Positions 1 to 11,311 of a stretch of 64,000 nucleotides of DNA are shown here, piece by piece. Numbering within the stretch: position 1 is the stretch's first letter; the number at the start of each line of letters is the position of its first letter. The DNA comes from Nymphaea colorata (taxonomy: Eukaryota; Streptophyta; Magnoliopsida; Nymphaeales; Nymphaeaceae). The stretch is taken from NCBI RefSeq assembly GCF_008831285.2, contig NC_045151.1, positions 11,832,571 to 11,896,570 on the forward strand, in the 5' to 3' direction. The notes below the pieces were generated by a model that saw nothing but the letters and a program-made list of their open reading frames with translations, searched no databases and was not told the origin of the DNA. A program made the position numbers and the translations under genes.

Positions 1-3000
1 TATAGGAATGAATACAAGATGCACAAAACATGAGGATCTAACATCTAAGGATTTCATATTTAGAGCACAATTTAACTAGGATTTTGAAGTTGATGTCTTT
101 TTTATCTTCTCATATCACTTGAAATAATTGTTAAATTTTATCATTTATTGTTGTGTACAAGTCAACATCTAAACATAAGTTTAGGAGAGAAAATTTCTTC
201 TACTAATTTGTTTACATGCGAAATTTGCATGTTACATGTACACCATTTGATTGGGAAAACTTATTTTTTCTGAATGTTTATACAAGATAACCTTGAGAGA
301 TCAGACCCAATCTATTGGTACAAGGTCTAACCATTATTAGTGTCTTTATCAAAGTCATCAAACCAAGGATTAGACTTTATAAAGTAAAATCTAAGAATTG
401 AGTGTCGTCCTGTTCATAAATGCATTGCAATAAACGTGCCCTAGTTTTAGAAAAGATTTGGTTTAAAATCTATGTTGACAACCAGAACTAACGTTTATGA
501 TTTGAAAAACTCAAAGAGGCATGGAGTTCATACCCTGATCATCATTGATCCATGCAAACACATTCCAATCCTATATGATGCATGTACCTAGAGACATAGA
601 TGATCAAAATCCATTTTCAAGGGTTAGAGGTTTGGGACATGGTACTAAATATCTAATTTGATTCAAAACCAATTTTCAATTCAATCATGGGTCCAACATT
701 AAGATTCATGATCTAATTATTTAAATTCACATTAAGTATTGATCCAAAGTTCTAGTTCAAATTCAAATTATGGATAGTTCAAATTCAAATTATGATTGAG
801 CCTAGAGTTTGATCCAACCAGTTCTGAATTTCTAATTACATGATCCAGATTGAAGCCTAAGGCCAAATCCCTATGGTCATATTGGGTTTATAAGTATAGC
901 CCTTGGATTGATTGCCCCTGGTAAAGCACCGGGAACGGTCGATCCTCGTACAGACAGGCGAGTCCTTTTCTCTCTCATTTAAAATAAAACCTCATTTTTC
1001 TGGAACACTCCAAGAACCAAAATATTTTTGGGATGAAAATAATCTAAGATATGATACCATATTTCAAAGTCTAGTATCCCTATGCAAGGTCCAACATCAT
1101 TGTATCATAAGATCTATCACCCCAAATTTAAGATTCAAACCTATGAAGCCCGTACCTGACTTGGATCTTCAAGGTTTAAAATGATTGAACCCAATTAGCA
1201 TTTTAGGTCTTCAAGTATTAAAATGTTTGAACCCAAGACCAGGGTTTTGCATATTGGGCTTCAATATCCAGTCTCAAGTAGAAATTGAAGTATGGTTCAT
1301 AGAGGATTTGCCAAGCAAATTAGGTCTAGGGTTTTGTAAATCACATGTCTATCTAAGTCGGACCTTAGAAGACACAAACATACGTCAAACCTAGGAAGAT
1401 CCTATTAATGTATATATGGACCTAGGGTTTTTGAACCAGTTTTGAAAATGCTTTGAGTTTGAAAAGCACTTTTGAGAAAGATGATTTTAAATGCATTCAA
1501 TTAGAATTTTAACCGATTTAGGGTTTTCATGTGTCCAGACTACCATCAAAGACATGGTAGTGATCCTATTCAATCTAATTCCTAATCAAAAATATGTTGT
1601 GTGCACCATTCATGTATACCATAGTGCATCATGTAAATCATTGTTCACATGCATGCCTAGCTCTAAATAATTGTTCAAGAAAGTTGAGGGAAAACTATAT
1701 GCTGAAAGCAAATAGTATTTAAATGAAAGAACTGAAAAGGAAAAAAACAAAGGAAAAGGAGGCATACCTGAGCTCAACGACCTCGCTTAGAGATCGGAAA
1801 ATAAAATCTTATTTGGGAAAGTAGGAAATGATCTATATATAAGCATGCTTAAGTGAGTAAACCACCCTAGGTGCAAAAGTTAAACCACCCTAAAGTAGGA
1901 AGAAAAAATACAATAAACATAGTGAGAAAGCATACCTAGGGGCATTCTACTAAAAAAGCATAAAAGGAAAGAAAAGAGAAGGAAGAAGAAACCTACGTGA
2001 CCTAGACAATCCTACTGAACTGCCTCTCCTGAGCCTGAACCTGGTCTCATAGGGAGTTGAGACTAAGAAACTCAAAGTGTCACTACCATGGCTTTAACCA
2101 AGCACCTGGACCTAGGACTTGAAATGATAAATATTTTGGATGAAAGGCCTTTCCACTAGAGACCAAGCTCGATCACAACGGGCGGGAGGGAGTTTCTTCC
2201 ACTAGTTTCCCTGGTTTTTGGCTCTAAAGTGCCTTGGAATTGGATTCTTTTGTCTCCATCTGAATTTCATATTCACAAGCTCTCAGGAGAAGGGAAAACT
2301 TCTTGACAATAGATGTGAGACTAAACTTTTGGCACTTAGAAATTGTCCTCCAATGAAATATCATGTGCACACCAAACTATATGATATATCATGCATGGTA
2401 CATGAGTTTTAATGATATTTGTGTCAGTTTGTGCATGAGTCTACATGAAAACAAGATATAATGCTTGAGAATTGATATACATAGATAGTAGCCGGTAAAT
2501 AAAGGAGAATATTTAGTGTAGGAACCATAGTGTACACATCATATAAACCACATATAATTGGAACAAAATGAATGTATCTAGATTTAATGTATCTATACAT
2601 GGATCAATGTCTGATTTTGGGATCCAAAGGATGATTTGGATCTAGAGAAAGTTCTAGAAAATAGATCCAAGACATGACACTTGATTTGGATCTAGTATTT
2701 GAGTTCAGTGATCTAAAATGAAGATCTGGATCTGAAGAGATACAATTTATAGATCTAGAATTTGATACAGATATCTAGAGATAAAGATATTGAAATTGTA
2801 TTCGCTAAGCTAGGTGGGTTCACACATAGTGAGTTCAATTCAAGGTGACTCTTACCAGGTCAAGGTCTGAGTTCAACTTAGGTTTGACCAGCCATAGGTT
2901 CCATTAAGCTCAACTTAGAACAGCTGGAGCCAGGTTTAGATAAGTTTTGCTAGACGTGGACATATTGGCTTCAATTTCAAAGCCCTCAGTCCATGCACGT

Positions 3001-3929
3001 CCCTAACTTAGATTTATGCTAAAATAGTGCCTGCATTAAAAAACATGCCCTTGACATAAAAACTAGGTTATTTGGGCAGCCTCACCTCGTCTTTCTATGG
3101 TTCAACTTAAGTCATTGACACTTGCCAAGTTTCAATTCAAAATTCTCCCATTTGCCCTTCCAAAATTACATTTTTTCAAATTGATATGTATGTAAATGGC
3201 TCATTTCGTGAATAACATGAAGCACAATCTTGAAAACCAAGTTTTAGAGCATACCAACTCCCATTGAACTCTAAAGCACTCTATTGAAGTGGCTATGATC
3301 TTAGATCAATGAAGAAATTGGAAAATTGATGTTAGGGTTTGATCAGAATTGAGCTTGAAAGAATATCAACAAATAAGTGTGATGCCCAGAACTAGACAAC
3401 CCTTGGTCAATCTATAGAATCACAATTAAGCTCAATCTAGGAAGAATGAACTCAAGTTGAGTTAAAGATACTCAGATCTAACACTCAAGAATATGATCTC
3501 AGTTCGTTGTGACCTGACTAGTTCTGATTGATTTCAAATAAACCTTAGATCCTACCAAACAAGTGAAAGAATTACATAGTATGATCAGACAATTTAGTCT
3601 AGAACTAAAATATCGATCCTATAACTCAAAATAACTCAAGTTTAAGTTAGGCTATACTAAGATGATACTATTTGAAGCTCGGTCAAGTTTGACAATATCA
3701 TGGTGAACTACAATTGATAAGTAATCTAGTTGAGTGAACTATTTTGGGTTAGAGTCAGTTGTTTTGAACAAAGTGAAAGTTTTCAAGCTGACTCTATTGG
3801 CTCCTAAAGACCGTTAGAGGTGAGAATCATCCTAATTAAGCCATTATAGGGTAAGTCTCAAAGCTTCTAGAGCTTACAATGGCAAAAAATGTCATTTGGC
3901 AAAAAGCAACACCCTAGTAGGCTCTAGAT
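1..3929. other. AT-rich intergenic/repeat-like DNA, no gene seen
   Basis: No open reading frame here resembles a known protein. The composition is AT-rich with many near-repeats of short words. A small direct repeat with a 22-bp period (unit begins agttcaaattcaaatta) lies at 754-797. Because the adjoining gypsy remnant runs on the minus strand, its 3' end and LTR would be expected on this side, so part of this stretch may be decayed LTR; I found no clear LTR borders. Short ORFs at 912-1394 and 2218-2412 have no recognisable motifs. Confidence 0.5.
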
Positions 3930-5720
3930 TTTTTAGTCTTTGGGGGTCTGATGCCTATTTAGGATAGATTTGTTCCTGGATTTGATGGATGACCCCTGTA
4001 TTTAAAATGCCTTTAGAAATCTTAATTGGACCATCAAATTGCATGTGATAGATACAACTAAATTAATGCTTAGTTTTCGATAAACCCATAAGGAATGCCA
4101 AAAATTAATGAAAGCCTTATATCTCGATCCGAGGTGATTGAGTAAGGAAGACCATGGAAATGGACGTCCTTAAAATTGAAGGATGAAACTAGTGATGTGT
4201 CAACTATGGAGAATAAAAATGACCACCTCAAAAAATTGGTCTACTATAACCATTACCAAAGGAGAGATAATGGTACATATAAACTATTGCTTTAGAAATG
4301 TCCTTTTGCAAATTAACAAATGCAACAACAGTTGACAAACTTAACAATATCCTGCCTCATTTTCTGTAAGTAACAAATTTTGTCCAATGCAGAATTTGTA
4401 TTGTCTTGACCAAAATAACCCAATAATCTCTTATTATGTAGCTTGATAATAAATTGTAATTATAATGAAAGATCTAATTGCACAACGTATTTCCTAAAAC
4501 AAATAAGAAGATGAGTTAACATGAGGGAATGATTTACTTTGCATTGACAAATTGCTTCTCCTTAACAAGATTTCTAAGACTTGACCTAGGTCTCTAGGTG
4601 ATCATAAATGGTGGCACTAAGAACAAGAATATTATTGAAATATACAACTAAAAACTTGTTACTCATATAAAAGAACTTAAGCTATAATGTTGATAAGGTA
4701 TTGGGTGCATTAGACAAAACAAACAGCATTACTACATGCTCATACAATCCATCTTATGTTCTAAAAATTGTTTGTCATTTATATTCCTCATAATTTCATT
4801 GATGGCATCCACTCTTTTTATATCAATTTTGGGAAATACTCAAGTTTCTACTAACATGTCTTAAAATATCATCTAACATATGGAAAACCAGTACTTGATT
4901 ATAATCTAGCTAATTATATAACTATTCATGCACATGTACTTTTTGCCGATGCTTCTTAGGTGTCAACAATAAAGCGTAAAACATTTGTCTTTGTAATCTA
5001 GCACGATAAATAGAGTTCATTTGATAAGCTAGTAGTTTTGTAAGTCTGGCCCTTCGAATTAAGTCTATGGCAAGTTGAACGACCCATATGGATGGTAGTC
5101 CATGGTATCTCTAAAATCAGAATGAGTGGTGTAACTTCTTCTATACACTTGCACGAACATAGGAACTGGTTTAGAAACTATGGCATAATGAAAATTGTCA
5201 TGCTCATGTAATCCTAACCACTTTTTATGAGATAATCACATAATTTTCGAAAGTTATAGTGAATGTCTAACTCTAGATTATTCACTATCCATGTGATAAC
5301 TTTATTGCCCTTAAACTTGAATGAGTTGGCATTGTTGCAGCCATCATGCACAACTTTCATAATGCATTTTGAAGGCGAACCAATGATCATAAGATATGTA
5401 TTCATGAGCACACATGATATCATACCTCATCTTAGTAATGAGGCCCATGAAGATTTTGACCAAATACTAGTGTAGACTTAAAAATTTATTCTCCATTCTT
5501 GAATCACACCATATTATATGGTTAAATACATTTCTTGGTTTTGAGGCCTATGAAGGAAATAATATCATGTGAATGCAATTTTTCACAAGCTCCACTATCA
5601 ATCATAGATATATCATTCACATTACACCAAGTTTTAAAAGCATCTTTCATAACCATGAGGAGCCTATGGGTGTTATGGTTATGGTGTGAATATAATGCAT
5701 TGTCAACAAGTTGCTTGTGT
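3930..5720 (-). pseudogene. Ty3-gypsy pol remnant (protease, start of RT, integrase)
   Basis: Read on the minus strand and allowing frameshifts and stops. A protease-like piece at about 5620-5530 gives MIDSGACEKLHSHDIISF followed by GLKTKK, the aspartic protease pattern of plant gypsy elements. It is followed at 5423-5260 by an LMIIGSPS...VVHDGCNNANSFKFKG stretch, matching the LLLGRPWQYD...HDG...YSF region between protease and RT. A short RT-start-like piece (ARLTKLLAYQMN...LQRQM) follows near 5060-4960. From about 4560 down to 3960 weak integrase-like pieces can be read: QDIVKFVNCCCICQ-LAKG (zinc-binding CxxC), SDRD-like and QFDGPIKI (compare PQTDGQTEV). Most of the RT and RNase H is missing between the two ends. 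Many stops; not functional. The integrase part is less certain than the protease part. Confidence 0.7.
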
Positions 5721-7633
5721 CATCACCCTAAAAGTATATAGCATCTTTTTGGTTGAAATTTTGTTCAAATAATTCACTCTCATGGTGGTGTTCTTTATTA
5801 TGAAAGTTTAGTTGTTCCTCTATAGTTTTTACTAGACAGATTTTCTTAATAATACTTGGATGTTATATGCTATGCTATCCAACTCATGATATTTACTATG
5901 AGTTTTAGAGTGAGTACAATAGGTGAGACCCAATTGCTTGCTTCTAGCTGGCAATAGCTATAAGGGTTTGGGGTCGTTAGGTTCTATAAGCTAATTCCCT
6001 CAGTTGGATTACTCAGCTTAGGGTGATTATAGGCATATTGACACACAGATTTCATGCTTTCCTTTTATAATTTCTTCTACTCATTGGATAATTGTCTGCC
6101 TGATCTAGACTAAGAGTTCTAAGATTATGATTAAATTCATTGGAAACAATTGGGGAAAACCAAAAAATATACTTAGTGATCTGTTAGAACTTGGTCTTCG
6201 TAAGTTAAATGTGTAATGATATGCAATAAAATTCTACAATAATCGACTAGAGATTTTGACGAAGATCGATGTACTCCGTGTGTAGTCTCTCAACATGATT
6301 TGAAGGGATACAATTACCCTCCATCAGCTCGTCACATTTCCTCTAAAGTGTGCATTGATATCTGATCTTACCACTCTCATGACTTTTAGAGTTTGAACTA
6401 CTATGTGAGCCAATCCTCTCAACCTAGATGCAGCTAGTGATACTTTGTTATTTTTTTATTGTTTGAACCATTATGTGAGCCAATCCTCTCAACCTAGATA
6501 CAGCTAGTGATACTTTGTTATTCTTTGATTGTACAATTCCAATCAAAGTGCTTCTCATCAAATCTGTCAATGAACTCAAGAAGGCCTAGTTACAGCATTT
6601 ACTCAAAAACGGCTTTTGTAGTTCACCATTGTTGTTGATCAATTCGACCCAGTCGGTGTATATGTTGGAACACATTGTCATCCAACTTGTCCAAATTGAC
6701 TAAATATCCATCTCAGTCTATATCTATCAAGTTGGTTGTACCTATTATGCTGGGCAATTCCAAACGAACTTGAGGACCACAAATGTATCTAGGTGAGAAG
6801 GTTTTTGTGTTCAGGCAAGCTAGTTAAGTAGAATTTGATATCAATTCAAATTGCAACTTATATTCATTCTAAGCATTGGTTTGGATATTTATTTAAATAA
6901 GGATACAGGTTTCAGTTAAAACATGGCTCAGTACTGGCATGGATTTTGTTTTGGGTTTAGACAAGAATTTCAATTTGGGCAAGGAGGTAGATTTAGGTAT
7001 GGATTTGGATATAGATATGTGTTTTGATTTGTGTTTGGATTTGAATGTGGATTTGGGTTGTGGCAAAGATTTGGACCCTATTGAATGTGGAAGGGGTTGG
7101 TTGTTAAACAACTAGTCGTCCATAGATTGAAATGGGTTGGATCTGGGGTTGAGTTTTATAGATCATGAGCTTAGTTTGATCTTAATTTGGAATCCATAAC
7201 ATGACGAGTATGGTTTTGACATAATGAAATTTGGAATGTGTCTAAGTCCAGCTTGGGTTAGGTTGGTCTTTGCATTTAGGTTGGGGCATGGCAACTATGT
7301 TTGGATGTAGTCTAGATCCAAAACCTAAAAAACAAGTTTTGGTGCTTGAATCTAATCTAAGATGGGACCAGATTTAGCAGAATCATGCAAATGAGATGGT
7401 GCCAAGCTGCCCCACTAAAAGGTGCCACTCACTATCCTTCCCTCCCCCAAAACTTTGTACCCATCAGTGGGTGGTATACCCACCCTGATACAAGTAATAG
7501 AAGCTGCAAGTTTCACTCATCTGCTCTTCGAATGAAGTAACATCATCTCACAACAGTGATTATGCCAATTTAGTCATCCCATTATAGATTGAGGAAAGAA
7601 TAGTTGACCTTTGTACCACCGCCCACCACTAAA
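5721..7633. other. Unassigned AT-rich DNA, possibly decayed gag side of the gypsy remnant
   Basis: No gene recognised. The position upstream (minus strand) of the gypsy protease would fit a decayed gag, but I see no zinc knuckle. The minus-strand ORF at 6893-7111 is a lysine/serine/proline-rich low-complexity reading frame produced by repeated ggatttgg-type words and is not a credible protein. A 70-bp tandem duplication inside is listed separately. Confidence 0.4.
6391..6530. repeat. 70-bp tandem duplication
   Basis: Two adjacent copies, 6391-6460 and 6461-6530, both starting gtttgaac and containing the words gtgagccaatcctctcaacc and cagctagtgatactttgtta. They differ at only a few positions, so the duplication is fairly recent compared with the surrounding decayed DNA. 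Confidence 0.9.
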
Positions 7634-8099
7634 TAGGGTTGTTCACAGGCCAAGCTCAAGCCAAATTGGGCCTCCTTGAACTTGGCTTTTGAGTACCTTA
7701 AAGATCAACTTGAGTCCAGTTCAAGTTTGAGGTGAGATTAAGTTGATTATAGCTCGAGTTCGACTAGACTCAAACTTAATAAAGCTCAAGCTCACTCAGC
7801 AAGAGCTTAGTTGAGCCATTCATTATAAAATTTACTTTAAAACTGAAAGTAAACAAAGGTTTGAATTACAAACCTCAACCCTGCTAACCAAAAGGAATGC
7901 ATGAAGCAGCTTTTACTTATTCTTTTTAAACAAGTCTAATGAGCGAAGCTTGCATAGTATGGGCTTGACCTATTTTCTTAACAAGATCATTTCTTAACCC
8001 GAAACTTGTCTCGTTCATCACACGATTGGAGCTTGAGTTGTGCTTTAACTAGCAACTTTGATTCAAGCCCGAGTTGATTTGCCTTGTTGAATACCCTTA
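7634..8099. mobile_element. hAT-type MITE, 466 bp
   Basis: The element starts tagggttgttcacaggcc and ends (as reverse complement) taagggtattcaacaaggc, so the ends form imperfect terminal inverted repeats. It is flanked by a perfect 8-bp direct repeat, ccactaaa, at 7626-7633 and 8100-8107, the target-site size of hAT transposons. The interior is rich in caagctcaag/gagttcgagt words and has no coding capacity. Same group as the elements at 19054 and 23508. Mobilised in trans by an hAT transposase by inference. Confidence 0.88.
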
Positions 8100-8107
8100 C
8101 CACTAAA

Positions 8108-9994
8108 GGAAAATGGCTTTGATGTTGTCCATTCATTACAAGGCCCTTCTTTTTCTAAGGATAGCAAAGACAATAAAATTTTGAGGTTGGGTTCTTGTTG
8201 TTGTAGTTGTTCTAACTGGCTGCTGAAATTGCCTAGGTCCAATCAGTGTCCTCAACCAGCCAATGTTTAGCCTGTTGTTAATCAATAGCACCCAATGTCG
8301 CCTCCCCAACCTTCACCATATTCCACTTCCACTATCGTCCAAATAGGATCTGGACACTAGGGTTGGTGGAAGACGGGACGTACCTAGGGCAGGTGGTTGG
8401 GTCTTCTCCCCCACTCACTTTAAGAGAGTCTATAAATGTGCCCTAATGCATGCTACAAACTTGTATGCAATAACAACCTTAACTCATCCATCTGTTGCAT
8501 ATGTAACGCATCCAATTCATCCATTCTTTGTGTGAAGGCAGCAAACTCTCGTCTCATATGAAACTTGTCAAATTATTTGTTTTGGCAATGTTTCCTTTAT
8601 GTAATCTTTCGTGTGTGTTTTTTTATTGTTTTTTTCTTTCCATTTCTTTTCTCTATGTGTTGTTGTTTCCTTGTCATTGTTTTAAAATGTTTTTCTTTTT
8701 TACTTTTTTTTTAGTCATCACTCCAATAGTGGAACTGCAAGGCGTACAATGAAGTTGCAATTGCAATCTCTAATGTCATCTAATGCAAAGATTAGGAACT
8801 TGAGATTTTAAGATCCTAAATCAGTAGGTTTGAAACTGCTAAGAAGTAATTGAAGCACATCTTCAAGCTAACTAAGAAAGTAGGGAAATGATGGGAACCT
8901 AAACCGGGCTAGCAATTTCTATGCCTGAGAATAGATCCCAAGTCCAGGATCAACTCGCGGGAGCCTAAAGTCCAAACTTAAGCAAATTAAATTTACAAAA
9001 TATATTCCCCTCGGACAGCAACCCCGGCTTAATAGTACCTTGGGTAAAAGATACAAGTGTGTTTTCCCACCCACGGTTTAAATCCTACTACAACACTAAG
9101 GGGATTCAAGGCCTGTACAAACGTGAGCGATACAAATTTAACTCTCACAACTCACTCAACATTCATTCACAAACCATTTATACAATCCCTAGAATGGTCA
9201 AACCATGCCATTTCCATTTGGTGGTCTAGCTACCTGCAGCCGTATCTTTTGTAAAGTGTCTTGGAGGGACTACCAACAGTAGCAATTGGCTAGAGCCTAG
9301 TTTAAAAAACAATTACACTCATAACCCTGTTCTATAAGATGTTGAGAAGTTAGCTAGCAGATGAGAGATAGACTTAAACAGCAATAGATCCGAGAGAAAA
9401 CTAGTGACAAAGCCACTCTTGGATATCTCAGCAATGAGGTGGAATGAAGTCTAGGCCCGCCTAGCCTAGGACGGCTTGTGGACTGGTGGAAGTTGGTTGA
9501 GAGAGACGAAGTGTCCCGGCAATGGAAGGGGACGGCACTGGGGCTGCCGGCTATGCCTAGTGGATGGAGTGTAATTGTTGCAGGCCTCGGCCGGCCAAGA
9601 GAGACAGCAACGTGATGAGGGAACGCCCGAATGGAGGCAGGGGCTCGGCCCGCTTGGCCAAGGTCACCTTGGCGCCTAGGATGGTGTTGGGGTGAAGGTT
9701 GCAGCAAGGGAGGCTGCAAGATGATGTGAGCTTCCATAGTGTAGGTGCTGGGCTGAACACGAACAAGCCTTGGAGGTGAACCAAACTAATGGACTCCAAG
9801 GGGTCAAGACGAGCTTGGAGCAAGGAGGTGAGCTCGGTGTAGGTTTAGGTAGGCTCGATCTAGGTGAGATGGGTTAGGTCTAGGTTCGAATGAAGTGATC
9901 TTGGTCTGAGATACGAGCTCGGGTAGACTTGGTCAAGGTAAGTCAAGGTGGGTGCGATGGTGGGCTAGACTAATGTGAGGTTAATGCGAAGTGG
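8108..9994. other. Repeat-like DNA without a recognised gene
   Basis: Contains a T-rich run near 8600-8720 and, from about 8880, a stretch resembling plant LTR-retrotransposon noncoding sequence. It becomes more GC-rich (about 9450-9850) and gives overlapping minus-strand ORFs (9354-9737, 9557-9823) in two frames with low-complexity proline/serine/arginine composition and no motif. The region continues past the inserted hAT element at 10003-11303 and appears to be one older unit split by it. No LTR borders or coding domain could be fixed. Confidence 0.35.
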
Positions 9995-10292
9995 GTTGGC
10001 ATCTATGTCACTGCGGTACGGGTACGGGTGCTGGTACGAGTACGGAAAAATGGGTATGGGTACGGCGTTTTTGCAAATCATGGTACGGGTACGATGTATT
10101 TTTTACACGATAATATTAATTTTTTAATTAAAAAATTGTAACTTTTTAGAATATATAGTGAGAAAAATTCCTTTGTAAATGCATCAACAACTAAGCCGCT
10201 TGATGTAAATTTCTCTAAAAAGTTACATGAGGTAAGTGGCAATTTTGATCACAACACAAGCCTGCTCATACATTACAGGACAAATTAGAACC

Positions 10293-10514
10293 ATCCAAGC
10301 CAAGCAAATAGGAAATGGGAAGATTTAAGAATAGTATATTAGAAACACAGTCCAAACAGTATATTAGAAACACAGGCAAACTGCATTCTTTAGGAACATA
10401 CAATCCAAGCCAAGCAAATAGGAAATGGGAAGATTTAAGAATAGTATATTAGAAACACAGTCCAAACAGTATATTAGAAACACAGGCAAACTGCATTCTT
10501 TAGGAACATACAAT
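10293..10514. repeat. 110-bp tandem duplication inside the hAT element
   Basis: Copies at 10293-10402 and 10403-10512 look identical or nearly so over their full length (words ccaagccaagcaaatagg and ctgcattctttaggaacata appear in both). Each copy holds two copies of agtatattagaaacacag, so that 18-mer occurs four times. The duplication sits directly upstream of the P450 fragment; the near-identity suggests it is recent. Confidence 0.95.
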
Positions 10515-10571
10515 GATACAGAGCTTGACATTTTCTTTAAATCTCATTATGGAACAATAAAGAACCCAAAC

Positions 10572-10780
10572 ATAAAAACACTGCAGCTAATCCTCACAGA
10601 TGCGGAGATGGTAAAAGAAATCCTTTCCAACAAATTTGGGCACTTCTCGAAGCCCCCTCAGTCTGCCCAAGGGAAGATGCTAGCAAGGGGCCTCGCCAAA
10701 TTGGAAGGTACACAATGGGCAGTCCAGCAAAGGCGCCTCAATCCTGTTTTTTCGTTTGGAAAAACTCAAGGTCTGAAGCA
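10572..10780 (+). pseudogene. Captured cytochrome P450 fragment (CYP72 clan)
   Basis: About 69 codons read as P450 helix B to C: ILTDAEMVKEILSNKFGHF, then KPP, GKMLARGLAKLEGTQWA and RRLNPVF. Plant CYP72-clan enzymes (haem monooxygenases of the ER membrane) have the same run, of the form (I/V)TDPE-(L/M)(I/V)(K/R)E(I/V)LSNKFGHF...GL-LEGE-WA-HRR--NPAF. The C-helix WxxxR motif, whose Arg contacts a haem propionate, reads WAVQQ, with Arg only at the next position. There is no membrane anchor, no I-helix, ExxR or haem-Cys region, so it is not an enzyme. An open frame from an ATG at 10425 runs through the duplicated repeat into the fragment and ends at 10832 (135 codons), so a chimeric peptide is conceivable. 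The fragment is antisense to the inferred transposase orientation of the family. Confidence 0.85.
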
Positions 10781-11311
10781 TCTGATGTCATCTTCCTTCA
10801 TCTTCATCTTCTTCTTCTCGTCTGAACTCTGATTTGGCAGCAAATTTGTTTTGTCACGTAAAACATATTAGAGGCATGTGTTCTCTGAAAAGATGACGGA
10901 GGAAGTAGGGGATTAGAGGGGGAATGAAAATTGGAAACATATGGGGGATTGATGCATCTTACCGATTGCCCAAAGAGGATGGAAGAGGAACCCTAACAAG
11001 AACGAAGAAAAAACCGAACGCCGGTCACCGTCCGCCGCCTCCAACGCCGTCGTGGGTCACCGTCCACCGTCGTTGCCCAAAAAAGCAGAACCACCAAGCA
11101 GCTGCCCTTGGAAGAGAAGAACGCTCGAGAGGCAAAAGAGAAGAACGCTTATTGTCAACTTTTGGGCATTTTGATATGGTTTGGATTTGGTTCCGACCCG
11201 AAACCAAATCCAAACGTTCCACCACGTACCGGAGTACCGGTACTGCCTTACCAACATACCGGTATGGGTACGCCGGTCACCCAGGCGTACCACGGTGACA
11301 TAGGTTGGCAT

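Larger units (their letters stand above)
10003..11303. mobile_element. Non-autonomous hAT-type element (1301 bp) carrying a P450 gene fragment
   Basis: The ends are inverted: the left begins ctatgtcactgcggtacggg and the right, reverse-complemented, begins ctatgtcaccgtggtacg. An exact 8-bp direct repeat, gttggcat, flanks it (9995-10002 and 11304-11311), which fits hAT. Both subterminal zones carry repeated tacggg/taccgg words, typical of transposase-binding subterminal repeats. The interior holds a 110-bp tandem duplication, a plus-strand cytochrome P450 fragment and, near the right end (about 10950-11225), a GC-rich stretch resembling the right end of the second family member at 43562-44901. 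There is no transposase, so movement would need a helper. Gene-fragment capture makes this a Pack-type element. Confidence 0.88.

Noticed and set aside
1390-1530. Repeated ctagggtttt / tagggttttc words suggesting telomere-like repeats
   Set aside because: Isolated words, not tandem TTTAGGG units; common in AT-rich plant intergenic DNA.
9354-9823. Overlapping minus-strand ORFs of 127 and 88 codons
   Set aside because: Low-complexity Pro/Ser/Arg composition in two frames of a GC-rich patch, no motif and no conserved start context.
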